From Candidatus Altimarinota bacterium (GTDB lineage: Bacteria > Patescibacteriota > Gracilibacteria > BD1-5 > UBA6164), in NCBI GenBank assembly GCA_020629795.1, contig JAHDCR010000003.1, positions 45,925-109,924 of the forward strand: a DNA stretch of 64,000 nt, written 5' to 3'. The position numbers were made by a program, and so were the translations under genes. Under the pieces are notes generated by a model. The model had not been told where the DNA came from. It made no database searches and saw only the letters and a list, made by a program, of their open reading frames with translations. Positions 21,791-33,979 of this stretch are shown here, one piece after another; position 1 is the stretch's first letter; every line of letters begins with the position of its first letter.

Positions 21791-23788
21791 CTATCTTAAT
21801 CTAAAGTTATAATTATCTGGTATGTAGGCTCACTTCACATGACTCATACACTTAATTATATTATTATGCCAGTTAAATTCACTCGAAGCATATATAAGCC
21901 CAGTTTTATTACCGTAACGACTAAGTTGTTGTATTTCGGTATATCAACCAAGAAATCTATTATTAAATGCTCGTGCCATAGCAGCTATTCATGATCTAGG
22001 AGTCGGGAAAGTAATAGTAGCACCAGAATCAGTATTTCATACATTTCATATATTGTTAGGAGTTTTGAGATATTTTCCTAAAGTTGTTTCAGCCAATCAA
22101 ATACACATCACAAATGTTGGATCAATTCACTGAGCAACTGACTCATCTACCCATATATCCCAGTCCCTAAATGCACCAACTGCATAGGTATTTAAAAGAA
22201 ATTTTTGTCTTTCAACTTCTGTTTCTCACTCTATTCTAAATACTCATTTTCCTGTATTTTCTGTACTTTTATAATCATATCATCTTCTCACTTTAAAATC
22301 CGTTAAGTATTTATAATTATACTTTTCTGGGAGTGTAGCATACTGCAAGTAAGAAATATCTAGATACTCGAGTGGATCAGCGTACTCTTCATCTGAATAC
22401 ACAACGAAGTGAAGATGGGGTCCAGTAGTTAGGATACCTGCTCACAGAGTTCCATATTCTCATCAAGAGAGAGCAAATACTTCTCATCTTTTTACAAAAT
22501 CATATTTTCAAACTTTTGATTCAGATATATGACCGTATAAACTTACTAATCCATCTGAATGCTTTAAAGCCACATACGCATATCCTGTATTTACTGGAGG
22601 CTGAAGATAAATAACATATCCATCCATTGGAGCTTTTATTTCTGTTCCTTGTGGTATAACTATATCTATCGCGTCATGATCAGTCCCAAAACTTTCTTGA
22701 TATTCTGCATCTCTATAAAATGCACTTACTCACAGAGCTGGGCTTACAGGCCAATCAAAGGGATTATTTCAAACTACCGTACCAGTGAGTCTAGACTCTG
22801 CATATATTATTTTATTTATATCCTGACATTGTTGATCAAGCCCTAAGAGCTCTTCTGGATTTTTATCTTGTTCTGTAATTGCTACAAAACTACAATTATA
22901 TTTCTCTAGTAGCTTCTTTTTTGTATTATTGAGTTTAATTTGCTCTTGCAACTCTTTAATCTTTACATCTTTCTCTACTGCAAGCTTATCATTAATATAC
23001 TTTTGATATAGCTCCTCCTGTCATTTCGTCACATCTAACAATCTCTGTTTTGCTTGCCTCTTATCATCTAACATACTTTTTTCAAGTATTCATTTTTTTC
23101 TCAAAGCTCTGAGTGTGTCCTCCTGTTTTTGAAGTTCAATTTTTTTTACATACAGTGTAGATATAAACTTTCGATGTTTTTCAATGAGTTGTTGACCTGA
23201 AACTTGAATGAGTCACTTAAAATACAAGTCATTTATAAGTTCATCTATTTTTTCCTCTGAAAGTAATATTGATTTTAAATTATCTATATCATCATCTGAT
23301 GATACATATTCTCATTTTTTATAAAGATAGACCATATATTCAAGCAAAATATCGGTACTCTCTGATACTTTTTGTTTTAATAAGTCTATAGATTTAATAT
23401 TTAATTCTACTTGTGTCTTCGTTTCAATTATTTGGGCATTTACTTTATTTACTTCAGATACTAAATCTTCTATTTCTTCATCTAATTGTGCCACTGACTC
23501 TTTGAGAGAGTTTACTCTCCCTGTAATTTTTTCATTTTGACTCTCTAGATATTCTCTCTTTGATTGAACTTTTGATCATATATTTTCATATATTCCTATT
23601 TTATTATAGGTAGAAATTATATTTTTATCTTCTTCATCTAAAAGAACTCTATCACTTTCAAAAATCATTTCCTTTTCTTGCGCTTTAAAATTCCTTAGTA
23701 TGAGTCAAGAATCTGAAATAGCTGATGCAATTGAAAATGAAATACTGCATAGAAGCAAAAATGAAATAATTTTATATACTCTTTTCAT
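21791..23788 (-). CDS. Coiled-coil M23 peptidase (EnvC-like) with additional C-terminal glucosaminidase-like region
   Basis: MKRVYKIISFLLLCSISFSIASAISDSgL...coiled coil...GEYGTLgAGILTTGPHLHFVVYSDEEYADPLEYLD (M23 HxH) then DPTFVMCIgLAETTLGKYLKTPNNIgNVgNTDSGATITFPTPRSgIAAMARAFNN. Confidence 0.85.
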
Positions 23789-24157
23789 TTATATATTCTG
23801 TATAAATAGTTCAAAAAATATCACGAGGGCTGCAATTAATATTATAGGTAATAGTGCAGGAATTCACAATCATATGACATAGACAATTCATCAAATCATA
23901 ATACAAAGTAAAAATGCTTGTCGCATACTTGAGAGTACATGATACATACCTACATCTCAACGAAAGTATATTTTTTTAATAAAATATAACACTAGCGTAG
24001 CTACTCATCCAAAACATCAGATAAATGAAATAACTAATAAAACTACTGCTAAAACTTTATATATATACGGATCAAAATACCATAATAAAGAAACTAAACT
24101 CATTCCAGATAGAACAGCTATAGCTAATATCATAAGTAATATTACTCTTCTTTTCAT
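23789..24157 (-). CDS. Small integral membrane protein
   Basis: MKRRVILLMILAIAVLSGMSLVSLLWYFDPYIYKVLAVVLLVISFIwCFgWVATLVLYFIKKIYFRgDVGMYHVLSSMRQAFLLCIMI...NI*. Confidence 0.7.
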
Positions 24158-24160
24158 GAT

Positions 24161-24976
24161 TTATAGTTTTCAGGTAAATGATATATTTTCAATATTAGTA
24201 CATTTTCATGTAGTGTCATCCATATCCACCAAGAGAGCATTAATTATGTATTTTCCCTTTAATTGTTGCATGATTTTTCACTTGGATATTCATGATAAAA
24301 ACCTCTTTTCAACTGACTCAAATGTTGCTCATATTACAGATTCAAAAGGTCCATTCATTCATATATCTGTAATGATTCCTGTTCATCAAGCTAAAACATG
24401 AGCATCGTTTGTTTGTATATGAGTATGAGTCCCATACACAAGTCATACCCTCCCATCTAGATAATTAGCCATCCCATAGAGCTCTGCTGTAGTTTCTCTA
24501 TGAAACTCAACAATACATGAGTCATACTCTGACTGAGAAATTGAGTCTAATATTTCCGTTATTTTATGAAATGGGTTTTCTACTTTATGGTTCATAAATA
24601 CTTCTCATAGTATTTGTATCACCAATAATCTTTTTCAACTAGGACTTGTAATAATTCTATATCAATCTCAAGGAAGTGGAAATTTGTCTGAAACTATAAA
24701 ATTAGCTGGCCTAATAAGCTTACAATTTTCTTTTCAAAAATATGTAGCTATATCTGGCATATTATCAAAAATATGATCTCATCAGGTCATTAGATCTACT
24801 CAAAGATTATCTATCATTTGAGCATGTACCGTGGCTGGCCCTCTACCAGATGTGATATTTTCAATATTAACGACACATAGATCAGCTTGATGTTTTTCTT
24901 TTAGATCTTGGTACTCTTTAATAAATGCCTTTCTTCAAAGCCTCCCATAAATATCTCAAAATATTAATACTCTCAC
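24161..24976 (-). CDS. ymdB: YmdB/TIGR00282-type metallophosphoesterase (GTG start)
   Basis: VRVLIFgDIYGRLgRKAFIKEYQDLKEKHQADLCVVNIENITSGRGPATVHAQMIDNLgVDLMTggDHIFDN...VLVEFHRETTAE...DGRVgLVYGTHTHIQTNDAHVL...TDIgMNGP. Confidence 0.92.
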
Positions 24977-24999
24977 ACGTAATGACTAACACATATAAA

Positions 25000-26085
25000 T
25001 TACTTTTTTACTAGAACTCTTTTATAAAACGATGTTACCATCAGAACAAATATACCTGAAACTAGTAAGTAACTAGCAAAATACAACATAAATCTCAATG
25101 CTGCAAGAGAGCTTAATTTTGAGCTTAATTCTTCATTTGTTAGATCACTATATTCTTTGCTTATGTATTCATAATATTGTACTTGTTCTGGCTCTAAATT
25201 TTGCAATAAACCACTATTATACACCATTGCATCTCTCATAAGCCCTCATTGTTGCTCTAGATAATTATCAAGCAAAGTGCTTGGAGCCACGAATAGTACA
25301 AATAAAATATATAAAACTATAAATTTCAGAAAGCTCTTTCACTTTGTTATGTCTATAGATTTCTTCACGTAGTGTATTGAATTTTTTAGATGTTTTTTCT
25401 TTGTATCATCTGCAAGTAGTACATATCCAAACATTATTCTGTACAAGAGATACAGTTCAGCACAAATAAGTATAAATGTATAGACTCAAATCCAGATTGA
25501 TAATCCATCAAATCCTAAGAATCAAATATTATAGAATAAATACATAAAAAATACGAGTCCCACCCATATCACTACAGGAGCTAACATATAAGTAAAACTC
25601 CAACAAATAATCCCAATAAATCTCAGTATGTAAGATCTATTGAAATAATGATTTTTTGAGTATTTAAGTTTTTTAGACTTTGTATATCACAGTGATAGCT
25701 CTGCTTTTAAAAATAGAGCATAACACGATCACAGTAAAAAGAGACAAATTCATACAACAATTATAAAAAGCATGAGTACAAGATTGTACGGATACATAGC
25801 AACTCATCATATGAGTTGATAAGATACATCTGTACTTCAGGATAACATATATACGATTATCTCTGACCATGCTATAGGATCCAAGAGTCCAACAACTATA
25901 GCTACAATAAATGCAGGAAGTGAAAGAATAACTCATAATATAAAACACCAGAGTGATATTAATATCTTAGAAATATTCCAATGGATAAAGTTCTTGTATG
26001 CAAATACTATATCCAAAATAACTCAGCTAATACTTGATACAAGATTTCAAGTAATGTTCTTAGTTTTACTTTTTTTATGCGACAT
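25000..26085 (-). CDS. Polytopic membrane protein
   Basis: MSHKKSKTKNIT... repeated hydrophobic segments ending ALRFMLYFASYLLVSGIFVLMVTSFYKRVLVKK*; frame continuous with TGA=Gly. Confidence 0.7.
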
Positions 26086-26165
26086 AATTCGTTTTTTGTC
26101 TTGAGAAGTATAATTACTTTGGTATACTACGAAAAATATAAATCTTTGCAATACTTTAAACGAGC

Positions 26166-27632
26166 ATGAAACAGCACGAACTCACGTTTTCAATCATAAA
26201 GATCCCCTTTGACTTTTTTGTAATATATTTTTCATTCTTTATTGCCAAAGAGATTCGTATAAGTTCAGATTTGATTCCTCTTCCTCTTCAAACCATTGAT
26301 AATACATATTTACAGGGCTTTGCATTTATGTGAGCACTCTTATATATTTCTTTGTTTGCAAGTCACAAATTATATAATCTTAAAATTACACATTCAAAAA
26401 TTCAAGAAGTTCTCGATATACTTCGATATTGAATTTATTGGTTTTTATTCTTTTCAGTTGGAGTATACCTCTGAAATTGAATATTTTACTCTTGAACCGA
26501 AATCCCGAGGCTTATCATACTATTTACTACTTTTTTAGGAATATCAGGGAGTATAATTATCAGATTACTCTTAAATATATTACATAGGTATTTGTTGCAA
26601 AAATGAAAGATTCCCAAAAGAAACCTCCTTTTAATCAGCAATAAATCATTAACATCTATAACAGAGTTACTCCAAGACATCGAAAGCTCCAAAATATATA
26701 ATATAATTTGATATTCTAATAGTAAAAAAAATCACGATTATAGCTTAAAATATATCTGAGGAATTGATAAGACACTTAATTATATCTCAAAATATAAGTG
26801 TAATGAGATTTTGTATATAGATAGTGATTTCTCGAAAAAAGATTTATATAAAATTTGGGAACATTCAAGGATATTTGGGACACGTTATAGATATGTAACT
26901 AATAACTTTGATGTCACAAAGACGAATACTTCCCTATCTCTTATAAATCGTACACCTGTTATCGAAATTGAGAATACCCCCTTAGATAACTGGTGAAGAG
27001 TCTGAAAAAGGATATTTGATATTGTAATCTCCAGTAGCATATTGGTCATATTTTCTCCTATCTGGTTACTCATCGCGCTATTAATAAAAATCGATGAGCC
27101 AAGTGCACCTGTGGTTTATAAAAATAGAAGAATATGACAAAATTGAAATATCTTTAATTGTTATAAGTTTAGATATCTCAAATGGGAATACTGTATTAAA
27201 GAAAGTTACGGCACAAATAACATAGATGACCCTGCCATAGAATACGAAAAAAAACTTATAAAAAAATGAAGCATTAGACAAGGTCCATTATATAAAATAG
27301 CTCAGGATCCTAGAAAAACAAAAATTTGAACTTATTTAGAAAAACGGTCTCTGGATGAAATACCTCAATTATTTAATATTTTAAGATGAGAAATGAGTCT
27401 GGTTTGACCTAGACCACATCAACCAAGAGAGGTGGAAAAATACGAACAATACCAGCAAAGACTTCTCACCGTAAAACCATGACTTACAGGTATGGCTCAA
27501 GTAAATGGAAGAGAAAAGAATAACTTTGCACTTGAAGCAAAACTTGATATATTTTATATTGAAAATTGGAGTTTCTTATTGGACTTTAAGATCCTACTTA
27601 AGACCTTCGTTATTATACTAACACGAAAATAA
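26166..27632 (+). CDS. Polyprenyl-phosphate sugar-1-phosphate transferase (WcaJ/WbaP type)
   Basis: C-terminal KRIFDIVISSSILVIFSPIWLLIALLIKIDEPSAPVVYKNRRIgQNgNIFNCYKFRYLK...SLDEIPQLFNILRgEMSLVgPRPHQPREVEKYEQYQQRLLTVKPgLTGMAQVNGREK. Confidence 0.93.
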
Positions 27633-27633
27633 T

Positions 27634-29187
27634 ATGTCGTTATTACAAAAAATTTTTACCCTCGTAATTGTAACACTCTTTGGGTTTCAAGCTTCTTGGG
27701 CAGCTCAAGTTGAGCAATTAGAAGAAACAATTTCAGAATATAAAGTTAATATACCTGAAAAAATATATGTAGAAGATACTCTTGAAGTAGATATTTCAAA
27801 TCTTACTGATACATTGTCACAAAGTTTCTGAGATTTTGAATTAGAATATGAATGGGAGATTTTTTCACTCCCACCTCAAAAATGACCGAAATTAGAAGTT
27901 TCGTTTAATTCATTCTGAGTGAAAGCTATACAGTTACAAATATTTACTACTATAGCATCAAGTGTTTGAGAAGATGGTGAAGAGATTCCTGAAGAGAGAA
28001 GATTAGTTTATAGATCAAGCCAAAATATCTTTGTATATGAAAAAAGTATTCCTGTTATCATAGATACGAGTGTAGATGAAAACGAAAAAGATAACTTTAT
28101 ATCCTCAGCGCAAGATCAATGAGTTTTAGTATATTCTCTGTGAGATTATAGTGAAAATACACTTTCTGGTGATGAAATATTGAAAAATCTTACAACCTAT
28201 AGACTCTCATTTTCTGAAAAATCTGACTATATAGCTCTTTGGTGAGAAAAAGAATTTATTTTTTCTGTTCTCTCACGATTAAATACTCGATCACTTGAAC
28301 CAGAATCTTTGAATTTAGTTTTGTTAACTTCATATAACACTTCGGTATTAAAAAATTATATTACAAATAGTATCTCTGGAAAAGCTTTCATTAATACTGG
28401 TTTTATAGTAGATGAGTCTACCAGAACTCAAGTTTTAAAATATCCCCAAAATATTGATTCTCTCCTTGAACAAATAGGTAAAAACAGTTACGAATATACA
28501 CTTCTTACCGATGTAAATCCTATTGAATCGTATTTTTTTGTATCTCGGTTTATAAGTAAGTTATCAAACAATTGAGTGAACCTCTCTGATATTTATATCA
28601 TTCTTTTGCTTCCTATTTTTCTAACCATTGTTTGAGTGGCAAAGCATTTTATATGACTTTCAACTTTATGATCAATCATTCCAGTATTTATATGACTCCT
28701 TTATATTAAACTATGAGTTGTATTCACACTTGGTTTAATTGTATTTCTGCTAATTGTTAATATTAGTATATCAAAAATTATTAGTAAATACACACTCCTC
28801 TACACTCCCAAGGTGACATTTATAACTATAATAAATTTCCTGGTATTCATGTGAGTTTTTCTCATATTTGATGATATGGAATATATTAATATATATCTAG
28901 ATGATATAATATATATTATTTTATTCTTTGTGGTTGCTGAAAAGTTTATTACCATTATAGCTTCGAAAGAATTTCGAGAGTACAAAAAGAGTTTTTCTGG
29001 TACAATAATAGTCTCATTCTTATGTTTTGGATTATTTAACTTTACTACTTTTTTAATATTTCTGACTGCCTACCCTGAACTGTTACTGATTCTCATACCA
29101 TTTAATTTTATGTTGTGAAGGTTTACATGACTCAGAATCACAGAGTATTTTAGATTTAGAGAAATTGTTAGGAGTATGGAAGAATAA
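27634..29187 (+). CDS. Secreted-N-terminus 7TM-type membrane protein
   Basis: MSLLQKIFTLVIVTLFGFQASWAAQVEQLEETISEYKVNIPEKIYVEDTLEVDISNL...; multiple TM segments in C-terminal half; ends REIVRSMEE*. Confidence 0.75.
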
Positions 29188-29214
29188 AAAAGAGGCTTAC
29201 AAGCCTCTTTTTTT
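29184..29214. terminator. Bidirectional terminator
   Basis: aaaaaagaggcttacaagcctctttttttg. Confidence 0.8.
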
Positions 29215-29604
29215 GTAAATTATTTCTATATCTCTTTCATTCTGATTTTTATTCTTATGAATGTGAATCTCAATATCTGCACTATAATATTCTTCTATTC
29301 TCTCTGGCCATTCAACAAGTATAACTCACGAATTATTGTCGAGAATTTCCTCTCATCCAATTGAAATAAATTGATCATAGTTTTCTAATCTATATAAATC
29401 AAAATGATACACATCAGCATATTTATTATAATATACGTATGTTGGAGATGTAACTTCTTGATTTTTACCAAGAAGCTTTTGAATAATTATCTGACTTAGA
29501 GTAGTCTTTCCTGCTCATAAATCTCAATATAAAAATATAATACATGGTTTTTTTATATCAAGATTCAGCTCAGATATAGAACTCTTTGAATATGTTTTTT
29601 TCAT
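29197..29604 (-). CDS. tsaE: tRNA t6A biosynthesis ATPase TsaE
   Basis: MKKTYSKSSISELNLDIKKPCIIFLYgDLgAGKTTLSQIIIQKLLGKNQEVTSPTYVYYNKYADVYHFDLYRLENYDQF...LVEgPERIEEYY. Confidence 0.93.
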
Positions 29605-29695
29605 ATTATCAATATTTATGTGTTAAAATTTGCACTAAAAATTGTTTTGAGCTATAATACTTGTATCTACGTATTTACCAATAATTTTTATCCAG

Positions 29696-30046
29696 ATGGA
29701 AACGCTTATCGAAATAAACAAAAGACAAGAAGGATCAGTAACAATATTTGATTTTACTGGTGAACTTGATGAAACAAATGCAGACAAAACTTTTACAAAT
29801 GTTTATGAACAAATTGGAGATTTCTCTGATAAAAACATACTTTTTAACCTTGCTGGTCTAAAATATCTCAACTCTAAATCTATTTGATATATAGCTGATG
29901 TATTCTCTAATCTCGAAGAAAACGATGGTGAAATGTATATTTCTAACTGTGATGAAGGAGTAAAAGATGTACTTGAACTCGTAGGGATTACTACTATCAT
30001 CCCAACAGTTGATACAGAAAAAGAAGCACTAGAAGCAATGGCATAA
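29696..30046 (+). CDS. STAS-domain anti-sigma-factor-antagonist-like protein
   Basis: METLIEINKRQEGSVTIFDFTGELDETNADKTFTNVYEQIGDFSDKNILFNLAGLKYLNSKSIgYIADVFSNLEENDGEMYISNCDEGVKDVLELVGITTIIPTVDTEKEALEAMA*. Confidence 0.9.
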
Positions 30047-30059
30047 TACAACTCATAAA

Positions 30060-30095
30060 ATAAAAATCACTTTTCAATAGAAAAGTGATTTTTTT
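30060..30095. terminator. Intrinsic terminator hairpin
   Basis: aaaatcacttttcaatagaaaagtgatttttt. Confidence 0.75.
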
Positions 30096-31197
30096 ATACA
30101 TATTTGTAAAGCTTATCTTGAAATGCTTCAAGTCAAAATTCTTGAGATCTAGATATACAATTATCTTTCATTGAGGCACACACTTCTGGTGATAAATATT
30201 TTACTCAAGATATAATGTCCTCTACATCAGCTCACTGCTCTATAAGTACTCAGGTTTTTTCATGAATTATCGTTTCTTTCAATCATCATTCATTCACTCA
30301 TAACACTGGCTTTCAAGCTGACATTGATTCTACTGGACTCATTCAAAAATCCTCGTCTATTGGTATATATATAGTGGCCCGAGCATTTCATATATAATCG
30401 TAGAGTAAGTCATTGTTTTCCAAAGTAATGAGCTCTATATTTGAGTAGGAATCTGCTAGAGAGAATATTTTTTCTCTTTGAGGATCATTTTTTCCATAAA
30501 TAACTATTAGTTTTTCATCTGGGAGCCTGGTAAAAGCCTCTACAATCTTATCAACCCTTTTGGCATCAGCTAAACGAGCGAAACTGAGAAAATACCCTTG
30601 GTTTCATTTGTGAATAAACCTATTTGTATCAACTGGTGGATACAAGACCTGAGAATCATATCAAAGATATTTTTTTATTCGTTTTTGAGTATTTATTGAG
30701 TTTGTAAGTATAAGGTCCATTTTTGAAATATCCCTTTCGTACAAAAATTTAAACACAAAACATGCTCATTTGAATAATGGCCTTAGATAAAATGGTACTT
30801 TTTGTAAATATAGTGAATGTAAATCATATATATAACGCGGAGGGGTATGACAGTAATAAATCTTTTTCGTTTTTTTACTACAATTTCTTACTGCAGAAAT
30901 ACTATCTCAACTAAATATTACACTATCATATTGGCTTATGAATTTTGTAGAAAATAGAAAACTCATTTTGAGTTTAATATGCCTGAGTCATTTAGTGAAT
31001 ACTTCAGAAGATACTGGAATCATTTTTCATTGAAATCATTCTTTTCTCAAATCAAAGCTTCACTGACTAAAAAATCCAGATGCTATATCAGATTTTAATG
31101 CTTTTCACATCATGAGAATAAGTCTCTCTCCTCATCCTTTATAAAGAAAGGTATCATGCAGTATGAGTATTTTTTTATCTGACATTGGTGAATACAT
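30094..31197 (-). CDS. Glycosyltransferase family 4-like
   Basis: MYSPMSDKKILILHDTFLYKGgGERLILMMgKALKSDIASGFFS...YYCHTPPRYIYDLH...LSFARLADAKRVDKIVEAFTRLPDEKLIVIYGKNDPQ...PIDEDFgMSPVESMSAgKPVLgVNEggLKETI. Confidence 0.92.
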
Positions 31198-31249
31198 ATT
31201 AATTATTCACTTGATTATATATAATTTTACACATTAGCAACTATGATGA

Positions 31250-32395
31250 TTAGTTTATAGCCACTACCATATCAGGAGAACAGATTGAAACTATTTCTCC
31301 ATCACGCTCTCATGTTGAAGTTCCAACAACTTTCATTGAAACACAACCGGTTTCTGGATCTGCGTATGATGTTTGTTTTAGGATATCACCACTTTCTAAA
31401 GTAAATCTTTCCAAAATAACATCAAAGAAACTAGGAGAAGGAACTGTAATCTTATAATATGACCCAATTTCTGTAGATATTGCAGGTACTGATTTCACTA
31501 ATTCTTTCTCAGAATCCTCAGCATCTATATTTTCTGTAGTAGGAACTTGCATTGTAGCACCTGATTCTTGGGCTAGTATTTCTTTATCAGTATCAGCAAG
31601 GTATTTTTTACAAACATATCATTGTGCTCCTGTTGATTGAACTTGAACTTCAAAACATCCGTATGAATTTTCTTGTGAAAGTTGAGTAACAACATCTCAT
31701 CTATTCATGTATGCTAAAGTTTTTGTGAATGTCTTATTATTCAGTTTTAACATTTCAACTCAAATTTCATAGTTTTTACCTACGCTCGTTACTATATTTT
31801 CTCCTGGATAGACAATTTCTGATTCTACTTTTTGAGCAGAAATAGTATTTGAAGAAGTTTTTACTATGTTAGAGTCAGATGAAAAATCTTCATTTCATGA
31901 TACAGGAATTTTAGTGCTTTCTGGGCTAGATTTTACATCAGTAGTTGGACTTACTACAACCTCAGCTTCAATATTTTCAGATCAAGACATAGTTTCTTGA
32001 GAATCTTGATCTACTTGCTCATCATCTTTTCAAAATAACCTTGCAAAGAACCCTCTTTTTTCTTCTTGTTGAACTGTATCTTGCTCATCACTTACAACAA
32101 TATCTCAACTAGCTGTTTGTGTATCTATTTCTTTTGGGTCAGTCTCAACTTCTGAAACTATAACTTCTTCGTTTTGTTTTACTTCTGTAGCTTCATCTAT
32201 TTCTTCATCATCTATTAATTTCATGAGTTCATCTAGATTCTTATCAGCACTTCATGAAAGAGTTTCTCATGAGCTCACCATACCCGTAGATGTTAATCCA
32301 GCTTTTTTTGGATCATTTGAAGAAATGATAAAAAGCATGAAAATAAAGAATATTAATAGAAGAATCCAACCAAGGTTTTTTGTTACAAAGTTCAT
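31250..32395 (-). CDS. Membrane-anchored protein with long low-complexity acidic linker
   Basis: MNFVTKNLGWILLLIFFIFMLFIISSNDPKKAGLTSTGMVSSgETLSgSADKNLDELMKLIDDEEIDEATEVKQNEE...; N-terminal TM, C-terminal globular region. Confidence 0.75.
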
Positions 32396-32479
32396 AGCAT
32401 GAAAAGTAAATATGTAAATATTGACAAAATATTACATATCTCTCTTGATGGTACAAGTTTTTTAAAGTTTTTAGGTTGA

Positions 32480-33979
32480 TTATTTCATTTTTTTAACCTG
32501 CTCTTGAAATTTTTGAAGTTCTGTGAGAGCCTGGATTGGAGTGATGTTGTTTATATTTATATCTTTTAAGTGTTTCATTAGTTCTTCATATTGAGAGATT
32601 TCATCATCTTTGTCTGATTGAGTGTTTGTGATAGCTTCTGACGCTACTCAAAATGATAACTGTTTAAACGAGTCTTTATTATGCAGATTTAGGAGTGTCG
32701 TCTTAGCTTCTTGTAATACTGGTTTAGGAATTCACGCAAGTCACGCAACTTCAATACCATAACTTTTTTTTATTCATCAAGGAATTATCTTACGTAAAAA
32801 CACTATACTGTCCGAATTCTCTCACACTGCTACACTATAGTTTTTTACTCAAGATAGAGATGAAGAAAAATCAATAATTTCATGATAATGAGTAGCAAAT
32901 AAAGTCTTTGCATTTATTTCTTCATGATTATGTTTGAGTATTGACCAAGCAAGACTCATTCAATCGTATGTACTCGTCCCTCTTCATATCTCATCAATGA
33001 TCACAAAACTTTTATTTGTTGAGTTACGTAAAATATAAGCTATTTCTTGCATTTCTACCATAAAAGTTGATTGTCATAAAAACAAGTTATCTCATGAACC
33101 AACTCGAGAAAATATTCTATCTGTTATAGGGATAATTGCTGATTTAGCAGGTATATCAAATCAAATATGAGCTTGTAATATCAAGAGTGCATTTTGACGT
33201 AAAAATGTAGATTTTCATCACATATTTGGTCATGTAATAACGTTTACAAACTCTTTCTTGCTTAGATTGAGATTATTACTAATGAAATCATCTACTACAC
33301 TCATCATAACTGGGTGCTTTCCTGATTGAATATCAATTGAATATTTAGTAGATATTTGCGGTGTTATATAATTATTTTTTAGAGATATACTTGCTGCATT
33401 TGTGTAGAAATCTAATTCTTCAATATTTCTACTAAGATTATATAAATAATTAAAATGACTCATTACATTATTACGAATTTCTAAAAAATAACCGTATTCT
33501 AACTCGCTTAGATTCGTATTTGCACTATCAGATTTTGATTGAAATTCTTGAAGTTTAGGAGTTGTATATCTATGTGCTGATACCAGCGTTTGTTTATGAA
33601 TAAAATCATCAGGAATATTATTTATTTGATTTTTTGGTAACTCAATAAAATATCAACTATTATTTGTATATTTTATTCTCAGTGTTTTTATCTGGGTCAA
33701 TTCAATGAGCTCCTGCTTATAATTTCATATCCATTCATGTCATTTTTGAAGAATTTCACGATACTCATCCACATCCTGTTTGTATCAAGAAGCAATTATA
33801 TTTCCATTTGTCAGTATATTATCCGCGTTCTCATCAATTGATTGGTCTATAAGCTCTATGAGTCTATTTAAAACATTCATTCTAATGCAAGAAAGTAGTA
33901 TTGTAATTTGATTTTCAGTGTATAGTGAATATCTTTTTTGTAAAGCTAATAAGAGTTTTGCGTTATTTTTCAAAAACAT
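32480..33979 (-). CDS. MutS-family ATPase lacking the N-terminal mismatch-recognition region
   Basis: [102 protein letters not shown]...LFATHYHE; first Met [17 protein letters not shown]. Frame open to 34090 but that overlaps the divergent gene. Confidence 0.88.

Noticed and set aside
29696-30046. Full partner-switching (RsbV/RsbW/RsbU) module
   Set aside because: Only a single STAS protein; neighbours are tsaE and a glycosyltransferase, with no anti-sigma kinase or PP2C.
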